Shown here: in pieces, positions 42,591 to 55,419 of the stretch
How positions within the stretch are numbered: position 1 is the first letter of the stretch
Layout: each line of letters begins with the position of its first letter
DNA from: Mixophyes australis
Taxonomy: Eukaryota > Chordata > Amphibia > Anura > Limnodynastidae
Assembly (NCBI GenBank): GCA_036250195.1
Contig: JAVHZZ010000001.1
Location: 380,911,907-380,975,906 of the forward strand
Length of the DNA: 64,000 bases
Reading direction: 5' to 3'
Position numbers and translations under genes: made by a program
Notes under the pieces: generated by a model
Told to the model about the DNA's origin: nothing
Databases searched by the model: none
The model's input: the letters and a program-made list of their open reading frames with translations, nothing else

Positions 42591-44990
42591 CTCTAATAGG
42601 CGGTGGGGGGGAACACAAACTCTTTTTGCCCTCAACATGATGGACAAGGGGAGGAAAATTAGCAAGGGGAAGAGATAGGGAAGGGGGGGATATCAGAACA
42701 GGAGAAAAAAGGAAAAAATCGGGAGAATATAAAAGAGGGAAGAAGAAAGAAACAGAGGCGAGGTGAAATAGAAGGATACAGTCTGGTAAAGCAGAAGAGA
42801 GAGATAAGCAAGGAAAACAATACACAGTAAACCAAATACAATGCAGTATAAAACAACTTTGCACAGTATCTACTCACCAGGACAGCAGAGCCGGATATCC
42901 TCATTCCAAAACTCTCCAGACGGTAAAAGGGAAAGCTGACTGCTCATACCTGGACCTTATCCTGCTTCCCCCACTATATTCCTGTAATCCTGCCCCCTAC
43001 GTTCCTACTGATTGGCTGACCCCTGCCCCCCAGTGGAGTTAACTCTTGCTATACTTGGTACTTTCTTTTACCTGCCCCCTCAGCATTTATGTTACCTCAG
43101 GCTAATCCCCGCCCTCTGTTATCCTAATCAGCATCTGAGGCTAGATAAATATATACTCTAAAGCATCTTGTAAAATTACAGGATACTAAAAATGATTCTG
43201 GGATAACTTAACACATTAGTACCCAATTTAGGTCATCATTATAAAGCTGATTAGCATCCATAATTCATACATCTGAATGTGAGCATACCAAAGCTATTAT
43301 TGATTATGCTCTATTGAATTATAAAATGATCCCTGAAGTTCCTTGCAAACTGTTGCAAGGTGTATGGGCAGACAAGCATCAGAAAGTGGAATGAGAAAAA
43401 AAATGGGCATAAAAACATAACTATACCTCCAAGTTATTTCTAGTACATAAATGAGCCCAAAGAGTTGTTACCAATGATTCATAGACAAAATAAATGTTGA
43501 GCAGTGCACTGAAGGCAACGTGGTATTTAAGGTCTGTATTATTTCTGTACTTATTTCCGTACGTTCCACTACCAGGAAACACTATATATTGTTGTTGTTT
43601 TTGTTATATTGTTTTTTTGGTTTTTTTTAAAAATTATTTAATAATTGAATGTTTGAGGAAATGTGTGTTAACTTATTATTAATTCCAGTCACGATCCATC
43701 AGTAAGGGTACCAATCAAATTATCTGCAAATTACACTTAAACAAAAAACTTATTCTTTTCATTTGTATTTTGTTTTTACTCACCCACCATCTAACTCTGT
43801 TGCGAGATAAAAAGGATGAAAAAGCATAACATTTACATTATGTTAGACAATTTATGTTGAATTTTACATTCAACCTCAAACATCTAGCAGTGGAATGGAA
43901 AAAGCTGTCTGTTTCTTTCTCTAAAAGTTTTCTAAATGATAAGGTTTAACTTGCACTGTATATTGGCGTGCTTGTGAAATTAAATTGTATTTGTTCAATT
44001 GACCTATAACAATCAAAAACAGCATTCTAAAAGTGATTTTAATTATGCTAGAGAGTCTGTTGATTTGAAGGTCTCATTATCAAGATATATTCATGTGATA
44101 ATTTAAATGCTGGTGCAAGTATTCCAATCAAATATACTTATTAAGATAGATTTACCGAGTGGAGTATAGCTATTTCAGATGTAGATGTATTAATCCTAAT
44201 TTGCATACCAGTGTTGGAAAGAAAATAAAACAGACACTACCTTCAGAAATCATACAGTATATTATCCCAGAGAACCTATTGATCACATTCGGCATATTCA
44301 GCAATTTTGTAATACACACAAAATAAACAATAACATTTTATTTTTAACTAAAGGTATGCTTTTGAAAACATAAACGTCTTACATTCAATAATATTTGTCT
44401 CTTTCAGGTACTGCTATTCAGTTGCCGACATTTATAAAAAAAATAACTGTACTAAATAGCAATGTGTTAATCAAAATGCAGACCAACCGTTTTTTGTTTG
44501 TCATTAAAATACAATTATAGTTACAGCAAGACAGCTGTTGATCATTTTTTCTATTTTAAGTTTCATGTCGATCAGTTGCACTATTTTATTAATCATAACT
44601 TCCTTGAATCCTTCCTTTTGCCCACCCTTATTTACTGCAAAAACTAAAAGAAAAAAAAAGTTTTAATACTATGGTTATAAGGTTCCTACAGTGGCACTAA
44701 CAGCTAGGCAGATATACTGTCCAATTTTTGGAGTGGAAACCTAACAGGTAGCTGACATTGTATTGTGATTGAATTGTAATGCAATGTATTCCAATTTCCT
44801 CAATTTCCTAACATGCAATGACCAGTTATGATGTGTCTTGGCAAACATTTGAAGGAATTGGTCAAGTTACACCAGCATTGGTTCCCTCTTTTCTCATTAA
44901 ACACTGTGCCACCTTTTTAGTGCTTACTGCATTTTCTGCTCAGCCTTCAAACCCCAGGTGGAGGTAGTAAAAGCATTTATGTTTTTAGCT
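42591..44990. other. No gene recognised
   Basis: 42600-42800 is purine-rich on the plus strand and may still belong to the DIRS 5' end. 42900-43150 is CT-rich. From 43150 to 44990 the sequence is AT-rich with no element ends or coding motifs. Confidence 0.45.
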
Positions 44991-44999
44991 TAGGATGTT

Positions 45000-45138
45000 T
45001 GCTACATGAAAAAACAGTCAGTATTTAACTTATGTGCAAAACAGAAAACTAATTTTCACCCCTTGCATTGTAACATGGTTTTGTCCAGGAGACTGAAATA
45101 ATAAACTTCTTAATTTAAGTTCCTTAATGAATCAGGCC
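45000..45138. mobile_element. Fragment of the GGGCCTGATTCATTAAGG MITE
   Basis: Right half only: 'gctacatgaaaaaacagtca' through 'ccttaatgaatcaggcct'. The left arm is missing. Confidence 0.8.
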
Positions 45139-45950
45139 TTTAGTCTTCTGAAATAAGGAGGTTACCTGTTTTTTTTTCCAGCTTTCTTTAGAAAGACGGG
45201 CCCTGGGAGTTACTGTTCAATGAATATATTGCTGAGATTACTTTTGGGGGCTAAGCATTTACATTACTTTTATCTTTGTTTATATTATTACCAAACAAAG
45301 ATAAACTTTTTTTTAATAAAACCTTCCTGTCACGAGTCATTAAATCTTTGAACCCAAAAGGACCTTGTTCCACCTCGAAAACACCTGCTGATTTTTTTCT
45401 GTGACCATATATGTAAGGGGAGCTGGGAATACGATAGTAGTAGTCCAGAGAGCAAATAATGTACAGACATGCAGTACTAAGAATGTGAGACTCTAGTATT
45501 ATGCTGGGGCCTGATATGAGACACAGCAAGTATTAGAAGGCCATGTTATTTTCCACTTCAGAGTGGTAGGTAGGTTTGTACATGCAATACTAATCACAGT
45601 AAGGTGGAGGTTTGCTAGTTATACTCTGTACCAAGAGGGGCTAAGCTAGATGCCAAGCAATAGTCTGGTGACCATATTATTGTAACTCCACATACTGCAA
45701 GGCATCTGCTCTGGTGGTGCAAAGCATCAGGTTAATGTTAGCAGCACTCGGTTAAAGCAAAACTATTTTCACAAATGCTGTCACATTAATGAGAGGCTTA
45801 ATTTCATTTTTACATGCATTTCTTATTATTCACTGTTCAGCATTTTTCTTTAGAAACACTGCACCTTGCATTTTATTACATTACACTGCAGGCTTTTTAT
45901 TTAGTGTGTATAAATATAAGTGCATATATTTATTTAAATATATGCACTAA
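45139..45950. other. No recognisable feature
   Basis: Plain sequence. A 92-codon minus-strand ORF at 45251-45529 has no motif. Confidence 0.5.
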
Positions 45951-46627
45951 GGGCCTGATGCAAAGCAAAAAAGGAGTAAATTTGCTCCTGGACAAACCAT
46001 GTTACAATCGGGTGTAGTACGAATTTACGATGCTGTAAACACCAACAGTGTTTTCAGCGACATAATTATTACGATAACCCTAACCCGCTGCCTAACCCTT
46101 ACTCTAACCCGCTGCCTAACCCTAACTAGTAACGGTAAAGGTAGTACTTACATAGGTCCGTGCGTTGTCGCTTTAAAACCCGAAACGTCCAAGTTGCGGT
46201 TGAAAGTGACGTCATTTGAAAGTGTCGCTCTCTCCTGACATCGGACCTGGGCTGTATCTGTTTACAGGTAAGTAAGTATTTTTTCCATGTCGCTGTGTTC
46301 AGTTTCGTAATAATTATGTAGCTGTAAACATTGTCAGTGTTTACAGTATCGTAAATACCATTACCACCGGTTACAATCCAAGGTGCGCAAATTCATTTAT
46401 TTTTTTTGCACTCAAGGAAAATACTGGCTGTTTTTTCATGTAGCACACAAATACTTGATAACTTTATTTTTACACTGAAATTTAAAGTTGATCTAGGACA
46501 TGCCCTATCCCAACTAGAAATCTGTCCCCAAACTTTAAATTTACCTCCCCCTCTAATGCAACATGGTTTTGCCAAGGTGTAAATTTGCTCCTTTTTCTTG
46601 CTTTGCCTTTAACTAAGCATCAGGCCC
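45951..46627. mobile_element. MITE, GGGCCTGATTCATTAAGG-related copy, split by a nested element
   Basis: Starts GGGCCTGATGCAAAGCAA and ends 'taagcatcaggccc'. TAA flanks both ends (45948-45950 and 46628-46630), consistent with PIF/Harbinger insertion. Its left arm is interrupted at 46010 by another element, after which 'gttacaatccaaggtg' resumes the MITE sequence. Confidence 0.85.
46010..46369. mobile_element. Nested 360-bp element with 9-bp duplication and telomere-like repeats
   Basis: gttacaatc occurs immediately before (46001-46009) and after (46370-46378) the element. The inverted ends are imperfect: the left arm has 'tttacgatgctgtaaacacc', and the inverse of the right arm 'tttacgatactgtaaacact'. 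A 9-bp duplication is typical of Mutator-like (and sometimes Merlin) elements. The interior at 46075-46130 reads 'ccctaacccgctgcctaacc' in tandem. No coding capacity. Confidence 0.8.
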
Positions 46628-46930
46628 TAAAAGAGCAATTTAATTGTATACAATCACAATGTAATATATTGTAATTATTAAAAAATAAAATTCCCAGTAC
46701 TTGAACTTATAAATAAAATGAGTATAGTATAACTAATAGATTCATTAGGTGAGTGTCACAAATATGATATCCATACCATAACATTAAATTGATATAGCAA
46801 AATCACAAATATTGTAATATGCTGACATTTATAATATATCTATATCTTAACACGCACACACATATGTGTGTGCCTGTGAGTATGTGCGTATATATAACGA
46901 TAAGATATACAATATATTTGAATATACATA

Positions 46931-47034
46931 CAGTGGTGAAAGTGGGCTGGTAAATGGTGGCATTGTACAACTATCAAATTCCATTCACTTACATTTTCCA
47001 TACCGCCACTTCTAAAGATCCACTTCAACCACTG
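46931..47034. mobile_element. Short MITE, CAGTGGT family, copy B
   Basis: Inverse orientation relative to 16319-16453; begins CAGTGGTGAAAGTGGGC and ends 'ccacttcaaccactg'. Shares 'aactatcaaattccattca' in inverse. Shorter than copy A by about 30 bp. Confidence 0.78.
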
Positions 47035-47167
47035 TGCATATGTATATCTGAAGAGAACAAAAAAAATTGTTGATAATATAGATAAAAAGATGATCATTTT
47101 GTTTTCTAAAAATAAATATTTAGTAATTTCTTTGAAGCTTGAAATTGCTCAATATTCAAGCTTCTAA

Positions 47168-47406
47168 GGGGAGTATTCAATTGTTAGCGTTAACGGAAAA
47201 AAACGAGCGCTCAAAAAATATTACCGTTTATACGGTAATATTGCATAAGAAAAGCGTTAATACGGTAGTTTACGCGCAGAATTTCAGCTCGCCGCTGAGC
47301 TGAAATTCTGCAAGTTCCGCAAATTCCGCAAGTAATTACCGTATTAACGCTAAGATTTTTTGAGTGCTCGTTTTTTTTCGTTAACGCTAACAATTGAATA
47401 CCCCCC
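47168..47406. mobile_element. PIF/Harbinger-type palindromic MITE
   Basis: TAA flanks at 47165-47167 and 47407-47409. Ends GGGGAGTATTCAATTGTTAG and its inverse (gaatacccccc). The whole element is an imperfect palindrome with 'ttaccgtattaacgc' motifs in both arms and the centre near 47290 (ctcgccgctgagctgaaatt). Confidence 0.9.
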
Positions 47407-47409
47407 TAA

Positions 47410-48645
47410 GAACTGACTATTGACAATATATCTTATGTTTTATTGGTCTTACCAACTTGGTTGGGTCTAGTTACTAGCATGAATTTCACCATACAAAACA
47501 GATATTTTTTCAAGAATACTATGAAAAATACATCTAATAAATAATGTGTCCAGCACATTTAATGTAATAGACCAATAAATTAAATGTTTTCAAAATGTAA
47601 CTGACACAATAATAAAATGGTCACTGCGTTTCTAAGCACCCCTTGATGGATACATACTAATTGTGGCAATAAGTATGTGAAAGAAAGCATGAAATATTAC
47701 TGACAAAATAATTTTAGGAAATTATTCAGTCTTTGATAGCCTTGTTTCACATGGTGTCATCTGTCAAGAATGACTGCATGTTAATAACTATGTCTATGTA
47801 TTTTTAATTACTGGTAAATCAGAAATAAACAGCTTAGTAAAATAGCAGCCTTGAGACGTAATACAATTCAGCTGAACAATTCCTGTTCATTTTAGTTGTT
47901 AAAGGCTGCTCCCAATTTGTCTGCATCATTTGTTTGCCATTGAGAGCATTCTGTTTGTTATTGTGGTTGAGCTGTTTTTCAGATCCACTAACACCTCAAT
48001 TGTTTAAATTTACTAACCTAACTGTAACATCCCTGTTTTGTCTCAACTGCAATTACCAATGAAACCCACAGGGAACATAGAAAGCAATGTCCTCTATCAC
48101 AAATAACCCTAATCAGGATTCGTAATTAATCTGAGATTGTTCCGTATTGACTTTAATGTTTGATGGAGGATTTTTAGCCGTAAGCCCATCAGTGAGACTC
48201 ACACATCTTCCCATTGGCATTGAAGACTGCTTTTAATGGTGATGTCTTGTACTTCTTATTTACAATCCTAATCACATCATTGATTTCAGTAATCTTTTCT
48301 TCAGGAAGAGTGGTTATTAATTTTCTCAAAGCCAAGATCTCTCTTCTTTAACTTTGTAAACCAAGATAAAGAAAATTAAGCTGAGAAATCATTCTCCAGA
48401 GATTCTTTAGGGTGGCTAAACCCTCAACGAGGTTTAGATAGACAAATTAAACCTGGAACCATGCCCAGCAATGTCTGATAGTGTGAAATTAACACTTTCT
48501 ATAAGACTGTATTACATTTCATCATTTCCACCATTATATGTGATGAATTTCTATTAACACATGTAAGACGAACATATGACATTAGTCAGAAATATATTTT
48601 ATTGAAACCATTTATTCCATAGCCAACATTTTAAAATGTAATATA

Positions 48646-48648
<3 letters not shown>
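47410..48648. other. No recognisable feature
   Basis: AT-rich sequence without motif-bearing ORFs or repeat ends. Confidence 0.5.
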
Positions 48649-48694
<46 letters not shown>

Positions 48695-48704
48695 ATTATT
48701 ATTA
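48649..48704. repeat. (TTA)n microsatellite
   Basis: About 18 TTA units with one interruption near 48693. Confidence 0.96.
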
Positions 48705-48852
48705 CTATACTTGTTTGAAAGTATGCTGCTTCGCCACATAGAAAGTGGTTTATAACTCTTTACCAGATAATGTCAGCATTAATCACATGGTACAATATTC
48801 ACTAAATAACTTCACTAAGGCCAGGCTAGAGGTCTGGTTGGGGGCTTGCATA

Positions 48853-49118
48853 TGAAAAGGCTAGGCTGTTATTACAATGGTCCTAGCACCTCCATAGGAA
48901 AAGGCTAGGCTGTTATTACAATGGTCCTAGCACCTCCATAGGAAAAGGCTAGGCTGTTATTACAATGGTCCTAGCACCCCCATAGGAAAAGGCTAGGCTG
49001 TTATTACAATGGTCCTAGCACCCCCATAGGAAAAGGCTAGGCTGTTATTACAATGGTCCTAGCACCTCCATAGGAAAAGGCTAGGCTGTTATTACAATGG
49101 TCCTAGCACCCCCATAGG
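48853..49118. repeat. 44-bp tandem array, six nearly identical copies
   Basis: 'ctaggctgttattacaatgg' starts at 48861, 48905, 48949, 48993, 49037 and 49081, exactly 44 bp apart. Copies differ mainly at one C/T position (cacctcc versus caccccc). Each unit contains CTAGGCTG near its start and a matching 'cctag' further on. Confidence 0.97.
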
Positions 49119-49893
49119 AAAAGACATGGGAAAAGTCAAATATGCTGTTCGTATGACACATATTCACTGTCTGACATTTAAATGGTAGAGTAACAGCCAT
49201 TTTAAAGCTACAAGTAAGGCTATGCAATAACAAAACAGCAAAACATTCATATAATAGTCCAAAAAATGGTAAGACTGAGGGTCCCTAATGGTGTCAGGGT
49301 TCTATACCCAGACATAAATCCAAATATCTGTGTAATATACAAGCTTGATGGCAACAAATTTTTTTGTCCTCCCCATCATGATCACCAGCTTAGTGGGGCA
49401 CAGGCTGCCCACATAGAAACCAAGGCCTTGAGGTAGCCATGCTGTAGCCATTGAGATCAAGGGGTAGAGGTAACTACATTGAAAAGACACAATTTATCCT
49501 AAGACAGATGAGACAACCTTGACAGCAACTTGGACCCCCATCAAAACATCACATGACAAAATGATAGACGTTAATAAGAAATCTGTGAAATCTGGGTGGG
49601 TGCTAGTGTCTCTGTCTCAATGGCTTTCCTGTGATTAATTCCACCTGAAATTAAGTTTAAGATTAAATGTATTTGTTTAGAAGCAGCAAATTATGTATGG
49701 AACATGTTACTTTTTACATAGAACAATTAACAGCAATTAACAGCAGCTGTTTTTTTTCTTCCATTTTCTCCTTCCCACAAAGCTGCCAATTCTAAAAAGT
49801 AAAAATGACAGACCGACAGCAGTACTACTAAATACAGCACCATCTATCTTCTGGTCAGTTCTAAAACTACTCAAATCCTTCCTTACCAACTCA
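49119..49893. other. No recognisable feature
   Basis: Plain sequence; short ORFs only. Confidence 0.5.
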
Positions 49894-50068
49894 GGGTATA
49901 TATTTACTAAACTGCAGGTTTAAAAAGTAGAGATGTTGCCTATAGCAACCAATCAGATTCTATTTGTCATTCTGTAGAATGTACTAAATAAATTATGACT
50001 AGAATCTGCTTGGTTGCTATAGGCAACATCACCACTTTTTCAAACCCGCAGTTTAGTAAATATATCCC
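49894..50068. mobile_element. Palindromic MITE, GGGTATATTTACTAAAC family, copy 1
   Basis: Arms 'gttgcctatagcaaccaatc' and its inverse, with ends 'tatatttactaaactgc' and 'cagtttagtaaatatatccc'. A second copy is at 58406-58581. Confidence 0.9.
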
Positions 50069-51998
50069 CAGGTCCCTTCTTACTCATAACTGAACCTGTT
50101 ATTTGACTTAGTCATGTCATGACCCTTCTTCACCTAGCCTAAAGACTTTTCAGTTCACTTCAGGATTCTGTTCATTCATTTTGTGCTAAGCATCATAGCA
50201 GTTAATTGCATTTTAGTATTAGTTTGATCAAACGCAATAAGAAAGACTTTTTTCTGGAAGAAAGAACTGACATCACTCTGTAGAAAGAAGGGCGGTTGTA
50301 TGATCACATTCTATTGTTCTGTACTCCAAAAAAAAGGTCTATGTACAGCATTACACAAAGACACATTTTAAAACATCTAAAAATGTAAGTCAATAAAGAG
50401 CCCAAAATCAGCTGTGAATGTGCTTTGTTAGCAACGTAATACTCCATACTAAAAGGCTAGAAAACTCTTGGTTTTAGGAACATAATGAAAAGTTTAGCCG
50501 AGGTTCTTCTTAGGGCAAATGTAAAAGCAACAACTTAGTATATATATGTATGTGTTGCTCATAAATTAGCCATGATTTCTATTATTCTAATGTTTGTGTA
50601 TTATTATTACTATTATTCTATTCTTTCATTTCTATAGTACCAGCATATCCCATACTGCTTAAAAGCTAGAAACGAAACAGTAAAAACAAAACCGGGTATT
50701 ATCAATCAGACAAAGAGTTAAGAGGGCTCTGCTAAGCTTATAATCAATAGAAAATTAAGAGTTACAATAATTACAGCAACCTTGGAAATCTCGCCTATTA
50801 ATATATGTACCAGCTATATAATCTATCTATCTATCAATTCTCCATATGTATAGGATCTCTTAATTATAAACTTGCAGAAGAATCTCCACGAAGGAAGGTT
50901 ATAAGATAATAGCAGAATCTAGTGACCTGGTTCCCTGGCCAGAGGACACAGGAACCAAATATGGGTCATAAAAACAGTACTGAAAAAGGAACCGAAAAAT
51001 TACACAAGTGCCCAGTATTTGTATCAAAGTGTGATCAGTGTTTTACTAATGACAAGTGAGGCCCTAAGTCGATCGCACTTAAATAGCAATAGTGTTTGCT
51101 TTTGAGCTTGCACTTACCTTTAAGGGGTTAACTGTAGTTACAGCCTGAACAATGGTTGCAGAGTGGGAGGATCAGAATTTTTCATATAGGAGGCAGCACT
51201 TCCTGGGTGCCTCACTCTTCTGTGGCACTGCGGTCAGTGGCTGATAATTACGGCGCTAATGTTGTTCGGGCGCCAGTCACTGTCCCCTTCGAGGCAACAG
51301 TAACTGGTCCTTCGGTGAGGTGGGTCCCTTGTTCGGCTTGGTGAGGGGGAGCAAGCGTGAGTTTAGAGGAGGTACAGTCACTCTAGTGCCATGTTAGCGC
51401 ATGCCAGATATTTAGGGATGAGATCCCCTGTTAAGTGGACACATGACGGTTTCACCAATCTTTCCACGTTTGCTTGTTGTTATCAGCTTGGTAGCTGTCC
51501 CACAGTGCTCTTTCTCCACCACCAATAGGTAATTTAAGTTAACAAAACTGTGACCTCCATTTTTAGCCAACTTATATATGTCTCCATGTCTTTATTTTAG
51601 ATAAGTTAGTTAAGTTAAGTAAAGGTGTTGTGAAGGAGAAGAGGGACATACACAGTGAGCTATTTATTATTTACCTCAGTAAGAGGCAGGATCTGCTGTG
51701 GAAATTAATATACAAGCTCCTTGTGACAAGTTGATGCCCTGAGAGATAGTTGAACTTGTACTTTAAAGAGAAAACACCTTCAATAAAATTGCAGCTAAAG
51801 TATTACTGTTCATATCAAATTTACTAGACAGCTATAGTATTGCATTTTCTATTTCTTTCTTGTGTTGAGACACAAAGTTAGAGCCTTACATTTAAAGTGT
51901 ATTAACAGACTAATTCTATTTAACAACCCCTTGTGGAAGAAAGACTAATTCTTACTAATTAGTTAAACTAAGTGTTACTAATTTATTACTTATTCATC
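50069..51998. other. No gene recognised
   Basis: Mostly AT-rich. A GC-richer patch at 51150-51480 ('cggcgctaatgttgttcggg', 'gagatcccctgttaagtgga') looks unlike its surroundings and may be a fragment of a retroelement, but no domain or terminal repeat is visible. Confidence 0.4.
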
Positions 51999-52926
51999 CA
52001 GCGCCAACTTAAGACACAAACAACACGTGCAGTCGCGTAGGGTGCCGAGCCCTAGGGGTCTCCAAAGGGATGCAGAGATATTCAGTACCTAAGCCAGTGG
52101 TTGACACGAAAGGGCAGCGCAAGGTACAGCCTGACCCAGCTTGCAGATGGCACCTTGCTATCCCTCCTGCATCCGCAGGGGCCATGCATTCCGGTGCCTT
52201 GCCCCTTCCTCCCTCCTTCTCACTGTAAGTCAGGAGCCACACAGAGAAGAGCTGCTACCAGAAGTAAAGACAAGAAGAGCAGACAAAAAGGTCATAGGAA
52301 GCTAAGCAAAGAACAGAGGAGAACAGTGTGATGAAGGGGGAGTAGCATGATGAAGGGGAAGTAGTGTGATGAAGGGGGAGTAGCATGATGAAGGAGAAGT
52401 GTGATGAAGGGGGAGCAGTATGATGAAGGGGCACAGTGTGATGAAAGAGCACAATGTGATGAACTGACACAGTGTAAAGAAGGGGGAGTAGCGTGATGAA
52501 GGAGAAGTGTGATGAAGGGGGAGAAGTGTGATAAAGAGGGAGCAGTGTGATGAAGGGGCACAGTGTGATGAAGGGGGAGCAGTGATGAAGGGGCACAGTG
52601 TGATGAATAAACAAAGTGTGATGAAGGGGCACAGTGTGATGAAGGGGGAACGGTGATGAAGGGGCACAGTGTGATGAAGGGGGAGCAGTGATGAAGGGGC
52701 ACAGTGTGATGAAGGGGGAGCAGTGATGAAGGGGCATAGTGTGATGAATGAACAAAGTGTGATGAAGGAGGAGAACAGTGTAATGAAGGATGGGACCAAT
52801 TTGATAATGAAGGGGAACAATGATGAAGGAGTAGAACAGTGTGATAATCGAGGTTAGCAGTGTGATGAAGGAGAGGAACAGTGTTATATATTTTTTATTA
52901 TAATAAATGACCTGGGGCAGGCCCTT
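51999..52926. mobile_element. hAT-like non-autonomous element with G-rich array
   Basis: Flanking octamers tattcatc (51991-51998) and tgttcatc (52927-52934) match at 7 of 8. The left end CAGCGCCAACTTAAG and right end (inverse AAGGGCCTGCC) resemble degraded CAGGGCC termini. 'gagccctagg' lies just inside the left end, as in the related elements. The interior is a tandem array. Confidence 0.65.
52320..52870. repeat. G-rich tandem array (gtgtgatgaaggggg type)
   Basis: Units of 15-35 bp such as 'cagtgtgatgaagggggag' and 'cagtgatgaaggggca'. Closely related to the array at 6110-6860. The long Pro/His/Ser minus-strand ORFs are translations of it. Confidence 0.94.
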
Positions 52927-52934
52927 TGTTCATC

Positions 52935-53561
52935 CCTAAATCTATCGCTATATTCCATCTCAGCTTCATAAGGAATTCTGTGTTGAGACTTATAAATTCA
53001 ACTTATAATTCATTAACCAGAAGTAACCAGGGTTCCACTCAAACCGGCAAGTGCACCAACCTCTGTTAGGTTTAATTGTGCAGCACTGCTTATGTATATA
53101 TTACCTAGCTAATGTTATGTTATGCTATGTGCAAATTTATGTACAGATAGCTGTGGTACTGGTTGCCCTACCACTGTTGTTTATTTATTCTAACTTATTT
53201 ATTTATTATTGCCAACTATTGGTCTTTTGCATCCACTTATTTTATAGTATAAACTTACAGCTCTTGATTATTTTAACTGCCAATTAATAAATACACTGCG
53301 GTGGATTCTGCAGCATATTTGTGTGTGCTCAGTGTTTGATATAGGGTCATTGTTGGTACTAAAGATCTCCCAAGTCACCCCTGGTGCTCAACATCTACAG
53401 CCCAACAGAATAGCTGAAAAAAACTTGGGTGAAGACCCCATGAGTGAAAGACACACACAAGCATATAACATATATCAACATCCATCCTCATCTGTGTGAG
53501 GGAGAACTACAACTAAATAATTCTTATCCCTCTGTGATAACTTGATAATATTAGACACATA
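52935..53561. other. No recognisable feature
   Basis: AT-rich sequence with no motif. Confidence 0.5.
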
Positions 53562-53761
53562 GGGGCATATTCAATTCCGACCCCGATCCGCGGTATCGCG
53601 CCGGAACGGCCGCGGTACCGCAATAACGTGGATTTTCATTCGCAGCCCATAGGGCTGCGTACGAAAATCTGCGTTATTGCGGTACCGTATTACCGGCAGT
53701 ACTGCGCACTTTCCGCGGTAACGCGCATTACCGCGGATCGGATCGGAATTGAATATGCCCC
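53562..53761. mobile_element. Palindromic MITE, GGGGCATATTCAATT family
   Basis: ATA at both borders (53559-53561, 53762-53764). Ends GGGGCATATTCAATTCCGA and its inverse. The interior is CpG-rich and palindromic, with 'ccgcggtaccgcaataacg' opposite 'cgttattgcggtaccgta'. It resembles the Harbinger-type MITE at 47168. Confidence 0.9.
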
Positions 53762-54681
53762 ATAGAGTCAGACGTATATATATTTGTGTAGAGTATCTGC
53801 ATTTTATTGCACTGCACATGCTCAGAAAGAGAACGTACGCACCTGCACCTATTTACACTTGCCATTTTTAAGCGCGTGTGAGAGGGTGTTATAATGTAGG
53901 CAACATGCAGTAAGGGTGTGCTCAAGCAATTGCATACATATTCACACTACTTCATTTGTATGTTGTTAGGTGCAGATGTAATTAAAAGATGATGAAGACG
54001 GACAACCAAACTAGTTAAATCGCTGACGCTGATAGAAGCTTTAGTAGTCTCTTTCCCATAGATTAGGGTTTGAGTAGTGTGTTGTTGTTTTTTTTTTGGT
54101 TTTTTTATACCTATGTCAGGAAATTCTTCCTGCTATATTAGCTAGATTATTCAAGCTTTAATGATGCTCATAGCAATTGCATTTGTAACTTACAGAATAA
54201 AAGGTTTTTGTCCATGCTTGCAAGTTGGACATAAGTGTCTGAGGGGTGTGTCTGTTGTCAAGAGGACGCATCTGCTACTCTGAATATAGCGTACATATGA
54301 ATATACTTGAGTACAACTTTTTCTATCGCAAGCTATGTTTGCGTTTCACTCTGAATTATGTCCATAGACATAGCCTCCTTCTAGTGTCGCTGTAGTGAAA
54401 CAAATACAGGCATTCCATCAGGCCGATAAATAAAGAGTGCTGTGCAGTGTTTTTCTTATCACTGCAATTAATTAATTGTATTATTACTCAGTTTTTCGGA
54501 CACATCCCATGTCCTATCAAAATATATTGCTTCAAAAACAAGTCTTTTTTTAAATAAAGATCTGAGAAGATAAAATGAACACAGTGCCAGATAGAAATAT
54601 TTATCAGAAAAAAAATAAAAAAGCATAACATAATGTTAGAAAATTGATAGATGAACATTGAAAGATAAGTTCAGTACTTTG
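53762..54681. other. No recognisable feature
   Basis: AT-rich sequence between a MITE and the hAT derivative. Confidence 0.5.
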
Positions 54682-54856
54682 CTAAAAACTAGAGATGGGC
54701 GGGCCCGGTTCCCCGAGATCCGAATTCATCCGAATTTCGTCTATCCGAGTACCGAGCCGAGCAGTACTCTCCCGCCCATTCGGAATCTAAATCGAGGCAA
54801 AACGCCATTGTGACGTATTCGTATTTCTGAGCTCAGTTCTCGCGAGATTTGGAAAG

Positions 54857-54864
54857 CATAAATA
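54857..54864 (+). promoter_or_regulatory. Possible TATA box of the hAT derivative
   Basis: cataaata, about 170 bp inside the left terminus, at the same relative position as the TATA box of the intact element. It is followed by 'ccatcgccatttgac', which includes a short YY1-like GCCAT core. Confidence 0.45.
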
Positions 54865-55062
54865 CCAGCCTTCACAGCAATCCATCGCCATTTGACAGAG
54901 GGAGAGAGCAGGGTTAGGTCACAGGCTATATTAGCGCAGCAATTATTGTACACATAATTGTTTCTATTCTATTCTATACAATTCTAATATTAATACCAAT
55001 TGGATTTGCAATTGTTAACTCAGTAATAGAGGAGGATAGAGGAGGTTTTTTTTTCTTTTTTT

Positions 55063-55410
55063 GGCACTCCAAGTGCTTTTGGGGTGTCCAATATTCCCCA
55101 GTGTTTTTCAGTAATTTTTCTAGCTGTCAAAAAAAGTCATATTTGTCAGCAGTATCTAAAACAATATTTTGCACTCCAAGTGCTTTTGGGGTGTCCAATA
55201 TTACCCAGTGTTTTTCAGTAATTTTTCTGGCTGTCAAAAAAAGTCATATTTGTTAGCAGTATCTATATAAGACAATTCTTGGCACTACAAGTGATTTGGG
55301 GTGACCAATATTCCCCAGTGTTTTACACTAATTTTTCTGGCTGGCAAAATAAGTCATATTTGTCAGTAGTATCTATATAAGACAATATTTTGCACTACAA
55401 GTGATTTCGG
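55063..55410. repeat. Leader repeats, about 110 bp, 3.2 copies
   Basis: 'gcact(c/a)caagtg' recurs at 55064, 55171, 55282 and 55392 with 'tttttcagtaatttttct' and 'aagtcatatttgt' between. The last, partial copy runs up to the ATG at 55420. Confidence 0.93.
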
Positions 55411-55419
55411 CTCATTAAA

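Noticed and set aside
48853..49118. CRISPR-like array (regular 44-bp spacing)
   Set aside because: Units are contiguous, with no variable spacers between conserved repeats, and the genome is a vertebrate.
51150..51480. Solo LTR or host promoter
   Set aside because: The GC-richer patch has no TG...CA ends with flanking duplication and no clear core promoter, so I could not support either reading.
52255..52820. Three overlapping His/Pro/Ser-rich minus-strand ORFs (136-172 codons)
   Set aside because: Same reason: product of the gatgaagggg tandem array, open in all three frames.
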